Shown here: positions 20,206-29,053 of the stretch, one piece after another
Numbering within the stretch: the first letter of the stretch is position 1
Layout of the letters: every line of letters begins with the position of its first letter
Assembly: GCF_029227915.1 (NCBI RefSeq)
Contig: NC_079880.1
Span: 15,454,001 to 15,518,000, forward strand
Source of the DNA: Hydractinia symbiolongicarpus
Lineage: Eukaryota > Cnidaria > Hydrozoa > Anthoathecata > Hydractiniidae
Length of the DNA: 64,000 bases
Direction of reading: 5' to 3'
Program-made: the position numbers and the translations under genes
Notes under the pieces: model-generated
Told to the model about the DNA's origin: nothing
Database searches by the model: none
Seen by the model: only the letters and a program-made list of their open reading frames with translations

Positions 20206-21469
20206 CTGGCTAGTTGATGCTTTCCTAAAACCTATAAAGGAGAAGGTTAGGGGGACCCATGCAGCACTCAAACGCATGGTTATGGGACTCTATGGCAGGG
20301 CAGCCAACACAAGACCCACAAAGCATACAACACCTTCCATACATACTCCCGATCAAACTAAACATACCATGCGATCTGTACCCTCAAAACATGTTACATC
20401 GTCTCCCATACCGGAACAACCCTCACACAATCAACACAGGGACAGCAAGACCAAAAAGCTGAGCAAGCACGTATGCTTGGATGGTGGATGGTGGACTTAT
20501 AGCACATCTGGATGGTGCACCTATAGCATATTTGCATATGGGGATGTACCAGATCCCCTAACGGTGTACCGCGGCAAGGATTGCGTCACCCGCTTCGCCA
20601 ACCATCTGGAGGACGAGGTCAAAAGACTATATTATACATATCCTCAGCAGGACATGCTGCCTCTAACAGATGTCCTAAAAAGAAAACATGACCGGCATCG
20701 AAATGTCATATCTGCATAAAGCCCTTCAATGAAAGCAAGAATAACCGCAAAGTTAGGGATCACTGCCACTATACCGGGCTATATAGAGACACAGCACATA
20801 ATAGCTGTAATCTCAAATACAAGATACCCAGCCCCATACCCGTGATATTCCACAACCTTTCAGGGTATGACGCCCATCTGTTCATACGGGAATTGGGTGA
20901 GAAGTATAACACACAGGACATCGGTTGCATAGCTGAAAACACCGAGAAGTACATCTCTTTCAACGTGAAAATCAAGGTACTCCTTGGAGGCATGGGATAT
21001 GATTGAGATTAGGTTTATCGATAGTTGTCGACTAATGCCATCCAGCCTTGATAAATTAGCAATCAATCTCATTGGAACAAGCGCCGCTGGTATGAAATGT
21101 CAACAGTGTGCAGATACCTGTCTAGAATTCCAGAGCATAGACGCTGAATACATGGCAAAGTGTTGGTGTAAAAGTTGCAACTCGAATACCACGAAGCAGT
21201 TAGAAATGGACCAGGTAAAGGCAAATGTATCATCCATGACCAAATTCATCGACAAGGATGATGTCTTCAGGCTGATGCTGAGAAAAGGCGTGTACCCCTA
21301 TGATTACATGGATGGATGGCAGCGGTTCGAAGAGTTGGAGCTACCTCCCAAGAATGCGTTCTATAGCAAACTGAATATAAAGGGCATCAGCGACAGGGAC
21401 TATACCTATGCAAAAGAGGTATGGGATGTCATTACCCCAGAGGGAGATAACATCACCATGGGGGACTAA
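20189..21469 (+). pseudogene. Family-2 DNA polymerase B, exonuclease part with a foreign insert
   Basis: 20200-20470 is not polymerase. It encodes ALKRMVMGLYGRAANTRPT, a second copy of the polB N-terminal module, then a Pro/Thr-rich stretch (SSPIPEQPSHNQH) whose DNA matches the reverse complement of about 27025-27080. Polymerase resumes at YSIFAYGDVPDPLTVYRG. It continues in another frame from 20704 (CHICIKPF, FHNLSGYDAHLFIREL = Exo II) to about 20990, and then in a third step with Cys pairs (CQQCADTC) and GVYPYDYMDGW up to a TAA at 21467. At least two frameshifts are needed. Confidence 0.75.
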
Positions 21470-22774
21470 CATGACATCTATCTGACCATAGACGTCCTGC
21501 TATTAGCTGACATCTTCGAGACGTTTTAAGGCGTCTGCTTGGACAATTACAAACTTGATCCCGCACACTTCTACATCGCACCTGGCTTGGCATGGAACGC
21601 GGCACTGAAATTTACGGGTATAAAGCTAGGGCTTCTGACAGACCCCGACATGCTATTGATCTTCGAAAAAGGTATCCATGGAGGTATAGTCCAAGCTGTA
21701 CAACGTTATGTCAAAGCAAATAACAAATACATGAAAGACCAGTACGATCCCGAGGCCGAATCATCATACCTCCAGTACCTCGACGCCAACAATTTGTACG
21801 GCTGGGCGATGCGTCAAGATCTGCCCACGGATGGTTTTAAATGGGTATCGAACGTCGAGGCATTGACCGAAAGGCGGATAGGGAAGCTCGTTGAAGGGAA
21901 CAAGCATGGGTACATATTAGAGATTGATATAGACTATCCAGGGAAGCTGCACGATAAACATAATGAGCTACCGTTCCTACCCGAACGCAAGATGGTGCAT
22001 AAGGTTGAGAAACTGGTCCCGAATCTTAATGATAAGCGTCGATATGTGGTGGATATAAGAGCCCTTCATGAGGCTATAAAACATGGGCTTGAGCTCAAAA
22101 AAGTACACAGAGTCATCCGGTTTAACCAGAAGGCATGGTTGAAAGGGTACATCGATCACTACACAAGGCTGAGAACGGCTGCAAAAAACGAGTTCGGGAA
22201 GGACTTTTATAAACTGATGAACCTCTCGGTCTTTGGCAAGACGATGGAGAATATCCGGAACCACCGCAACATCCAGCTGGTCACCAATGAGGACAAATAT
22301 ATGAAACTTGTAATGAGGCCAAATTTTAAAGGTGGAAGCAGGTTTAGCAAAAACCTCCTGGGTGTAGAGATGGGCAAGACCGAGGTCAAGATGAACAAGC
22401 CGGTGTATATAGGACAGGCTATACTGGACATGTCGAAGTTGGTCATGTGCAAGTTCCATTACGATTTCATGAAGCCCAAATACGGTAGCAAGCTACAGCT
22501 CTCCTACATGGATACGGACTCGTTCGTATACCATATACGAACCCACGACTTTCATGAGGATATTGCAAACGATGTTGGGGCACGCTTTGATACAAGTGCC
22601 TATGATTTCAATGGTGAAAGGCCTCTACCAATAGGGAAAAACAAGAAAGTGGTAGGCTTAATGAAAGACAAATTAAGTGGTAAAATCATGACTGAGTTCA
22701 TCACATTGAGGGACAAGGCATACACCTATAAGAGTCTTCTAAAGAGGGTGGGGATCGAAAAGCGAAGGGCGTGA
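21470..22774 (+). pseudogene. Family-2 DNA polymerase B, palm and thumb
   Basis: The same frame continues after the TAA with HDIYLTIDVLLLADIFETF (Exo III region), another in-frame TAA at about 21527, then an uninterrupted 411-residue stretch. It holds palm motif A (YLDANNLYGWAM), motif B (NLSVFGKTMENIRN) and motif C (LSYMDTDSFVYHI). All three catalytic palm motifs are preserved. The frame ends at 22774 and the C-terminus continues in another frame. Confidence 0.85.
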
Positions 22775-23049
22775 AGAGGTGCGTCACCAAGAAGTTGATA
22801 ACCTTCGATGACTATCAACGATGTCTTAAAGAGGGTGTCGACATCGACAAAAGTCAGATCTTAATCCTAGTGCCAACTTGTTCACCTCCCACCCAGGAGG
22901 TGAACAAGTTGGCACTAAATAGGGCAGACGATAAACGTATCGTACAACCGGACCAGATTACAACGCTTGCCAGAGGCCATTACCGCCTGATCCTGGTTAC
23001 TAGCCAGGGTTTCGATGGCTCCTGCGTTGAACATAACTTGTGTTGTTGA
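22771..23049 (+). pseudogene. Family-2 DNA polymerase B, C-terminus
   Basis: Starts VKRCVTKKLITFDDYQRCL, overlapping the previous piece by four bases in another frame. It ends with LNRADDKRIVQPDQITTLARGHY, the usual end of this polymerase group. Between them lies a perfect 22-bp inverted duplication of the gene's own sequence (22868-22917) that replaces the expected residues while keeping the frame open. Confidence 0.7.
22868..22917. repeat. Perfect hairpin, 22-bp arms, 6-nt loop, inside polB
   Basis: Arms 22868-22889 and 22896-22917 are exact reverse complements (core CAACTTGTTCACCTCC); the loop is CACCCA. The right arm is native coding sequence (EVNKLAL). The left arm looks like its inverted copy. 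Confidence 0.9.
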
Positions 23050-23093
23050 CATCTTTCTAATATATCAACGTAAGCCGGAGGTTTTCATCCTAC

Positions 23094-23698
23094 TCAATTC
23101 AAAATTTTCCAACTTCTAGGATGCTCGAGCCTTACGTATAGACAATCGTGCTTAGATTTTTTCAGCTCAAATTTGATCTCGTTCCAGTCCGGGATGACAT
23201 TCGTCTCTTCGTCAATTAGCCTCATATCTGATTATTCATGTGGGTACCAGAAAACAGGGCTTTCTTCTGTCTCCGCAAATTTTTTGGTGATGCCGTATAC
23301 GATTGGGTTAAGCGCCAAAGACTATGCCCACGATGCTTACCGCTGATAGCAAGTTCAAGTAAGGATTGTCGACGTTTATCGAGGCTTTCATCGGCGATGA
23401 CGTCATCAACGACGAAAAGACTCTCTCCCCCCGCCATTAATAAGGATAGTGTCGCTATCCCTTCGAAAAGTTGGTCCTTGGCATCTATCAGGAACACATA
23501 ATCATCCTTCCATAATGAGGCCCAATTTAAATATGTATTGTTCCACCGCAATGTAGGGCAAAGTATCACTATATTGTGATAGTGTCCCCTATACTCATGC
23601 GCAAGCAGGTCCAAAACACGTTGTGTCTTACCGCAAGACGTCGGACCTGTAAATATTGCCGTATGCGGATCTCTTACGACATCCACCAATTTGACCAT
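23094..23698 (-). pseudogene. Packaging ATPase of the family-2 Polinton
   Basis: Starts MVKLVDVVRDPHTAIF with Walker A (GPTSCGKTQ), Walker B (ESLFVVDDV) and LTQSYTASP, closely similar to the copies in family 1. The start frame runs to 23222. After RRQKKALF the conserved tail (FWYPHE, SDMRLIDEETN, HPRSWKILN) is in another frame, with one in-frame TAA, down to 23094. It is convergent with polB, 44 bp apart. It would drive genome packaging; the Walker motifs are intact. Confidence 0.8.
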
Positions 23699-24157
23699 TT
23701 TCGATTATAAAATTTTGGATACATGGCACCACAGCCCGAACATATGAATATACCCCCGTGGTTATTCACCAAGGACCCTCGACAGGCATGGCAGAGTTTA
23801 GTCCCTGGAGCCTTGTATTCGAGGAGTGATGTAGTAAACATTAGTTTTCCTTGCAGGCATCGCAATGCGTTACAGTACCTCTCAACAAGCCTTGCCTTCT
23901 CCGTGGGGTATAATGTTGCATGTGAGTAGATCATACAGGATGAGGTAATTCTCATCCTGTTGAACACCCCGAATTTCTGCATCAATGGCAATGGGGTCTA
24001 TTTCAACGTCTTCAATGACTCTATTTTTAGGAGTCGCCTGCCTTTTTTTAGCTTTATCAAGGCAGTCTATACAGCTTTTCGTTAAAGTATTGCCCTTATT
24101 TTAAATTTGTGTGGTGGCAATATTTGCTTACATACTCTACAGGATTTGTTGTCCATT
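23674..24157 (-). pseudogene. Zinc-binding small protein (two Cys modules), frameshifted
   Basis: The N-terminal module (MDNKSCRVCKQILPPHKFK) breaks at an A-rich run and continues one frame over as NKGNTLTKSCIDCLDKAKK. This gives the same CxxC-x(n)-F-K-x-KG-x-x-T-K-x-C-x-x-C pattern as the neighbouring gene 24138-24502. A second shift leads to the end, which carries a zinc ribbon (CHACRGSL...FICSGCGAMYP). It overlaps the ATPase start by 25 bp. The modules resemble the N-terminus of the family-1 HNH gene, so it may be a DNA-binding protein. Function inferred only. Confidence 0.5.
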
Positions 24158-24502
24158 TGTTATGGCATACTGTGTCCGCCGTAATGCATTGGTGACCTCG
24201 GTAAGCGTTGGGCGATTAAACGTTTCATCGTATCTGAATCGTACCTTGTTATTCACATGCCTTTCGAAGTTCTCCAAGGTATAGCCCTGATTAAACTGGG
24301 CTTAAATATTGTCTTGTAGTATAATTATTAACTCGTACAATGGCTGCATATAGATGCGACGTTTGGCATTTCCTTTTGAAACCCTCCCAAGATCAAGGCA
24401 GGGAATGCATGTTTTTGTTAGTTGACCTTTGTCCTTTGACTTGAACTGGTTCAATGGTAGGGTTCTTAGACATTTATGGCACTCCTTGGCCTCCTCTTCC
24501 AT
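24138..24502 (-). pseudogene. Zinc-binding small protein with one in-frame stop
   Basis: Starts MEEEAKECHKCLRTLPLNQF with a second pair CIPC (residues 33-36). An in-frame TAA at 24302 divides it. The same frame continues for 54 codons (AQFNQGYTLENFERHVNNK, RPTLTEVTNALRR) to a TAG at 24138, overlapping the next gene's start by about 20 bp. The Cys module is the same as in 23674-24157 and in the family-1 HNH gene. The start follows AGAAATA. Confidence 0.55.
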
Positions 24503-24542
24503 TATTTCTATTTGTCTCTATGACAAATAAAAATTTTACCGG

Positions 24543-24812
24543 TCATTTATTTTGGAGGTCTGTCATTGTTTTTTTGTACCACCCTTGCTTAATTGCATAT
24601 TCGTCGAACAGTATCGCCGCACTCGTATACCCGGCTAGTTTCAAACCATTCTCAATATCCATCTTAGCACCGGGCCTGGAAACCCCCAAGGCCTTCTTTC
24701 CACCCATAGCTATGAGAATTGTGTAAGACACGAGCCTGACAGACTCCCATAAGGCATCAACAATCATCGTTTCCTTCGGTCCCATGTTTTCATCATGTTT
24801 GTTTGTTGCCAT
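24543..24812 (-). CDS. Small membrane protein, conserved across Polinton families
   Basis: Intact 89 residues. WESVRLVSYTILIAMGGKK and GLKLAGYTSAAILFDEYAI are two likely membrane or amphipathic segments, linked by a conserved ALGVSRPGAKMDIENG. Copy B of family 1 has the same protein at 62863-63106 next to its ATPase. The start follows CTAATAA directly. Its location in the ATPase/capsid block suggests a virion membrane or minor structural role; that is inferred. Confidence 0.7.
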   Translation of the reverse strand: MATNKHDENMGPKETMIVDALWESVRLVSYTILIAMGGKKALGVSRPGAKMDIENGLKLAGYTSAAILFDEYAIKQGWYKKTMTDLQNK

Positions 24813-24838
24813 TTATTAGGTGTCATTTTTTGGCACAA

Positions 24839-25158
24839 TTATTGCATGCTTGGGATAGGCCTGGCTTTGCCCTGTTGAGGCTCCGGATTAGCCGCCGGCT
24901 TGTTGGGTTCATTTTTACCTCTGCTAAGCATATACCAGACGCCTACTCCTACGTCAATCACGGCTATCGCTCCAACCCCATAGATGTGGACACTGCCCAT
25001 CGACTTGCTAGAACCTGCTGCAGGTTCCTTATCATCCTGTGTTCTTTGCCCACGTTCTTCTGCAAGCTAGCCTTGTTCTTTCTATTCCATTCCGTAGGTC
25101 TCTTGCCCGCGGAAGCACGACTCTTCAAACGAACCGATTTAGGACGTTTCCTAGGCAT
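24839..25158 (-). pseudogene. Small basic protein with one membrane span, frameshifted
   Basis: Starts MPRKRPKSVRLKSRASAGKR with the TEWNRKNKASLQKN motif shared with the family-1 protein at 3184-3474. After GKEHRM the conserved continuation is one frame over (DKEPAAGSSKSMG), then a transmembrane stretch (GVGAIAVIDVGVGVWYML) and a Pro/Asn-rich tail ending at 24839. Single-pass topology with a basic N-terminal side. The 5' end overlaps the divergent MSV199 gene. Confidence 0.6.
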
Positions 25159-25774
25159 CGAAAAGATTGCGGAGTCCTATCGAGATATTTCCACTATTGC
25201 ACGACATGAGATAGGGTTGGTTGGTAACGAACCCCCAAAACAAGACCAAAATCAGCAGGAGCAAAGTGACGCCTTCGTGACATTGGACAATGCATTAGAG
25301 ATTGTTCGTAAGTCACAAAAGCCTAAAGCAGTGGGCCTAATCAAATGGCTGGCCAGAGCAGGTATCAAAAAATTACAAGATGTAATTAAAGAACACCGTC
25401 AAACCCTTGAGGACAGGGATGGGGCGATGGCCATACTTGGTGATGAAATTGAGGAGAGGGACAACCAAGTCCTGGCACTCGGTGATGAGCTCGAGGATAG
25501 GGATGAAAAGCTTAGTGTCCTTAGGCAAGATAACAACGAACTATGGCAGAGACATGTTCTGCGTCGATATCAATATGATACGGTACTATGTGTAGCCGAT
25601 AAAAACGATCTCCACGAACATGGAAAAAAAGGTATACATAGGCATTATATGATCCGATGCCAACGTAGACAACTCGGTGCAAGAATAAGCACCTTAAGGG
25701 TGCTGTACCCCGAGATGACCGTGAGAAAACCTGAATGTGATGATCCCAATGCTGTACATGCTTGGTGTCGATGA
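25121..25774 (+). CDS. MSV199 plus DUF3627-type protein
   Basis: The frame contains TDLGRFLGIEKIAESYRDIS and AVGLIKWLARAGIKKLQDVI (MSV199-like domain), an acidic coiled coil (EERDNQVLALGDELEDRDEK) and a C-terminal DUF3627-like domain (YQYDTVLCVADKNDLHEHGK, YYMIRCQRRQL-like core, end at DDPNAVHAW). This pairing is known from BRO-like proteins of iridoviruses and entomopoxviruses. The start is not clear: no ATG occurs at the domain start and the 5' end overlaps the divergent gene. The C-terminal domain matches the one at 61171-61452. Confidence 0.7.
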   Translation, partial: LFKRTDLGRFLGIEKIAESYRDISTIARHEIGLVGNEPPKQDQNQQEQSDAFVTLDNALEIVRKSQKPKAVGLIKWLARAGIKKLQDVIKEHRQTLEDRDGAMAILGDEIEERDNQVLALGDELEDRDEKLSVLRQDNNELWQRHVLRRYQYDTVLCVADKNDLHEHGKKGIHRHYMIRCQRRQLGARISTLRVLYPEMTVRKPECDDPNAVHAWCR

Positions 25775-25802
25775 TGGAGGACCCCTTTGATAAGGCCTGA
25801 TG

Positions 25803-26956
25803 TGATGGAGATTGAGACAATTAATAGTATTCAAAATTTTGCTCAAGACGTTGAAGGCTATATAGATACCTCATTTGCAGGCATTGACAATGATGCCCCC
25901 CGAGGTTGATATGAGATCATTAAAGGTTGAACTTGAGACCCTTCAGAAGAATATCAAAGAGGTGAGAGATAATGGCGCCGTAGATTAGTGGTTATAGCTC
26001 TCGTACTCTGTGCGGGAGACCGGGGTTCGATTCCTCTTGACGGCGATTCACCATGGGCGAGTGAATGTTACCATAGCCCCGAGTTAACCTAAGCCATGTG
26101 AGGGAAATTGGGAAGATGGCACACTGTGTGGGCCGTTGGATGTTGCCGGGAGTTGTCTAGTAGAGCGCGGGCTCTAATTGGGTCTGCGTAGCTCAAAATG
26201 AGCATTAAATACTCTAGGACTCTCCATCTACGCCATGGCTCCTCCTGGAAATAATAGACAGGGTATATCCCTCGATATTTGTGAGGCTAGCCATGTAAAA
26301 TATGCACATCTATCTATCTATCTATAACTTATAAAATATGATAGCGACATTAGGACGAATGAGGGTAAATTGAAAGAAATTAAGAAGCAGAAGGCTGGGG
26401 CGAAAAGGTCTCAGGAGATTGCCAGGCTGGGCGAAAAGGTCTCAGGAGATTGCCAGGTTGGAGAAAGATATTGATCAATTAAAAAAAGATAAAAATGTTG
26501 CACTTGGTAAGCATGGTCTAATTTCCTCCGAAGTTTTTAAGCATCTGCGGAATATTACGTCCGAGTTGATGACAATCGCCGGGGATGACATGCCTTTGCT
26601 TGAAAAGCTTAAAACACTCTTCCGTGAACAGGGTATAATTATAGCCAGCATCGTCTAGGTCTACTAATTTCCACCATTTTTCTTGCTGTTACAGGAGGAG
26701 AGGGTGTGGCAGCAGGTGCTACAGGGGGGACCGCGGGGGGTGGTGAAAAAGGGTTTGTGCAGAAGCAACTTCAGAGGCTTGGGAACTTCCTTAAATGTCT
26801 GGTAAAGGTAAAGCGGGTGCCTCCCTACCCGGAATTATAGATACAGTAGTCTCCTTCCTTCTGAGGGTAGCGTCAACCATCGTTACATATGCCGCAAATC
26901 ATTTGTACATGGCAGCCGCTGCCGCCGTTGGATTTGTCGTACTATACGTAAAATAA
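25803..26956 (+). pseudogene. Coiled-coil protein with C-terminal membrane segments, split by a SINE
   Basis: Starts MEIETINSIQNFAQDVEG, shifts frame at a C-run (about 25893), and continues MRSLKVELETLQKNIKEV to the SINE. It resumes at KLKEIKKQKAG, passes a tandem duplication of about 31 bp (about 26391-26455), and reads LISSEVFKHLRNITSEL, LLEKLKTLFREQGIIIAS and a membrane stretch with a stop. It ends with KGKAGASLPGIIDTVVSFLL and a final span (YMAAAAAVGFVVLYVK). Copy B has the homologue at 57736-58994. It is a probable virion-associated protein, inferred from its position. Confidence 0.7.
25974..26330 (+). mobile_element. tRNA-derived SINE with (TATC)n tail
   Basis: The head is tRNA-like: acceptor halves CGCCGT / ACGGCG about 70 nt apart, A box TAGATTAGTGGTTA and B box GGTTCGATTCC at about 26023. 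A tRNA-unrelated body of about 210 bp follows, then a CTATCTATCTATC tail at about 26306-26322. It interrupts the coiled-coil gene between two coding halves. The head may still carry Pol III promoter elements. Confidence 0.8.
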
Positions 26957-26959
26957 GCC

Positions 26960-27217
26960 TTATATTTTTCGTAACCATATATAGGCTAAAATGATCCCGA
27001 CCCCTATGGTTATTATTGAGGCCTTGGTATCCTCGTGTTGATTTTGTGGGGGTTGTTCGGGTATGGGGGACGATGTTGTTGTGGGGCCAGAAGGTATGGA
27101 TGGTATAGCTCGTATGGTATGATCGAGTATATACGGTGTGGTGTGCTTTGGAGGTATAGGATACGTGTCATGCTTTGGAGTATATATAGGTGTTTTGGCA
27201 GGAGTGTGGCAGATGCA
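26960..27217 (-). pseudogene. Pro/Thr-rich tail with C-terminal membrane anchor (remnant)
   Basis: The frame reads TPAKTPIYTPKHDTY, PIPEQPPQNQHEDTK and a final anchor (ASIITIGVGIILAYIWLRK). The anchor matches the end of the copy-B gene at 56505-57718 (ALITAGVGLILAYI), so this is probably the C-terminal remnant of that gene with its large N-terminal part deleted. No good start codon. The stop is only 3 bp from the stop of the convergent coiled-coil gene. Confidence 0.5.
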
Positions 27218-27972
27218 TGACGCAGAATAGGTCTGTTATTAAGGTCAAGCCTTATACCAATCATCGCACTTGCGGGTGCTATCAAAATATTATTGCTATA
27301 CCCTACAATCTGTACATCACCGATATCGATAAACCTACCATATTCGAAGACTACCTGGGGCAAGACACACGTATAGCCTTGAAATCGATATCAGTTAGGC
27401 CTGGATGGTTGAACCTATATAGCAACAACGATATCACAATACGGAAAGTAGGACCTGACCAGAAGGTTACAAGGATTGAAATTATGAATGGCCTGTATAG
27501 GATCGAGGACATCGCGGCAATTATCAACAGCCAGGCAGAGGACAAGATCAAACTGTTTGTTTTGAAAAATTCCTACTGTAGACTCAGGGTTGGTGACGGC
27601 TATACGGTGGTGATCGGTAAGCAATTGCAGGAGCTTTTGGGATTAACCTATGATCCCGCAAAAAAATATTATACAAAAGGTGACTACGACACCATATATG
27701 GAACTGATATATATAAAAAATTAAGACTTTTTTGTCCACAATTGGATGAAGACGACTGCCTATTAGATGGCAAGAAGTCTAAAATTCTGGCCCTGCCTCC
27801 CACTAAGGAATTGAACGCCTGGGAAGATATGCTGACCTGGACCTTTGACAGTCCCGTATACCTTCCATTGAAGGGGTCCACTGACCGTCTTGAGTTCATG
27901 CTGATAGATGTGTACTATCATGAAAAGAACGTCACGTTTTTTGACATCACAATGCATTTACTGATTGAATAA
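27217..27972 (+). CDS. Conserved Polinton capsid-region protein (PX-like candidate), family 2
   Basis: Open frame of about 250 residues. Recognisable blocks are NIIAIPYNLYITDIDKP, LGQDTRIALKSISVRPGW, MNGLYRIEDIAAIINSQ, TKGDYDTIYGTDIYKKLRL and a C-terminus LEFMLIDVYYHEKNVTF. The homologue in copy B (55907-56488) lacks about 35 residues after the first third. Length, beta-rich appearance and location beside capsid-type genes make a minor capsid (penton-like) protein possible, but I cannot show a jelly-roll from sequence alone. The start is uncertain; the first Met in a fitting position is used. Confidence 0.5.
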   Translation: MTQNRSVIKVKPYTNHRTCGCYQNIIAIPYNLYITDIDKPTIFEDYLGQDTRIALKSISVRPGWLNLYSNNDITIRKVGPDQKVTRIEIMNGLYRIEDIAAIINSQAEDKIKLFVLKNSYCRLRVGDGYTVVIGKQLQELLGLTYDPAKKYYTKGDYDTIYGTDIYKKLRLFCPQLDEDDCLLDGKKSKILALPPTKELNAWEDMLTWTFDSPVYLPLKGSTDRLEFMLIDVYYHEKNVTFFDITMHLLIE

Positions 27973-27975
27973 TAA

Positions 27976-28588
27976 ATGAGTGATATCAACAAACTTTATC
28001 CGAGTTTGCCGGGCGCACTTGCACAGGGCTCTGATCAGAATGAGGGACAAGTTTTTAGGCTGAAACGAATAGAGGAAATTGAGCAAATCTCCGGGATGAA
28101 ATAAAGGCGAGGAATAGATTGGCGAAATAATTCAAGATGCACAACACGTGGGTCAGGATGTGCGACCATGGATTGCTTGGCGTGAGTGTTATCACGTCGG
28201 AGCGTGGGATAGAAGCTATGGCCTGGGGTATGGGGATCCCATTGGCTTGTGCCATGGGGGGACTCGCGATTGCCGCTGGCATAGGGCAGGCCGGTCTCCG
28301 AAACCCCTCTAAACGGCTGCGTGTTAAGTCAAAAAAACATGAGGGGATAAGACTGCTTGCCGAGGCCAAATTATAAATGGTGTTATCAGTGACCATGAGT
28401 ATAGCCTAATCAGCCGTGAAGAAGAGAGGCATATGCTGCTCAAGGAGCAAATGTGGCAGCGCTTTAACAGAATCGTAAATGCTATCAACGAACAGGAGAG
28501 AGCCCAACTAGTTGCCAAGGGTAGAGAGGAGGGCAAGGATAAAATTAAAAAAAAACTTCAATCTGTGCAATATGCAAGCACTATGTAG
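27976..28588 (+). pseudogene. Conserved Polinton membrane protein, two frameshifts
   Basis: Starts MSDINKLYPSLPGALAQG right after the preceding stop (AATAAATG). The first shift is at about 28040 (LRDEIKARNRL). Then comes a glycine/alanine-rich membrane region (GIEAMAWGMGIPLACAMGG, LAIAAGIGQAGL) and KSKKHEGIRLLAEAKL. A second shift at about 28375 leads to ISDHEYSLISREEERHML and a charged helix ending QYASTM. The order of an N-terminal helix, hydrophobic core and C-terminal helix is coherent across frames, which supports one original gene of about 200 residues. Function unknown. Confidence 0.6.
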
Positions 28589-28621
28589 AGTCTCCACCTG
28601 AATATAGGCCTTAATTTGTTT

Positions 28622-28656
28622 TATATTTTATAGACCCAAAAGGTCTATAAAATATA
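28622..28656. terminator. Perfect hairpin between two convergent genes
   Basis: 15-bp arms (28622-28636 and 28642-28656, core TTTTATAGACC) with loop CAAAA. It lies in the 76-bp gap between stops at 28588 (+) and 28665 (-), as expected for a bidirectional terminator or poly(A) hairpin. Function inferred. Confidence 0.6.
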
Positions 28657-28664
28657 TGGTTTTT

Positions 28665-28890
28665 CTAGTCCTCGCTTAGCAACCACTCCTTCCCAAAGTC
28701 CTTGTACCGACATTCTGTGATATGTACGTGGGGGTAGTGGTTTTTGCCTGGTGCATGCACCGATGAAATGGCCAGGATTGCGCTGACCTGGCAAGGCTCA
28801 TCATAGGGTACCGGCATACCTTGAAACCTGGTAGTAATTGTGTCCTTGTAATACTGGAGTTTAGCATTTACATAACGATCCTTTTTTACA
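28665..28890 (-). pseudogene. C-terminal half of a Polinton gene cut by a LINE
   Basis: Open minus-strand frame KKDRYVNAKLQYYKDTITTR, FQGMPVPYDEPCQVSAILA, GKNHYPHVHITECRYKD, ending at 28665. It begins at the LINE 3' tail. The 5' half is probably 33621-34001. I recall this end from cnidarian mobile-element proteins without a firm function; a single-strand-DNA-binding-like role is possible. Confidence 0.5.
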
Positions 28891-29053
28891 GGCTTTTTCT
28901 TCTTCTTCTTAATTTATTTAACGTCGGAGAAATAACTATGTACATATAGCTTCCTGATATAAATAAATAAATAAATACATATTTAAAAATATACAGGAAA
29001 CTAATCAAATCCGACAAAAATTTGTTTATAGTTTTATGAAAAATGTATAAACA

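Noticed and set aside
22000-22459. Antisense frame of 160 codons in family-2 polB
   Set aside because: Shadow of the palm domain, which carries all three catalytic motifs on the plus strand.
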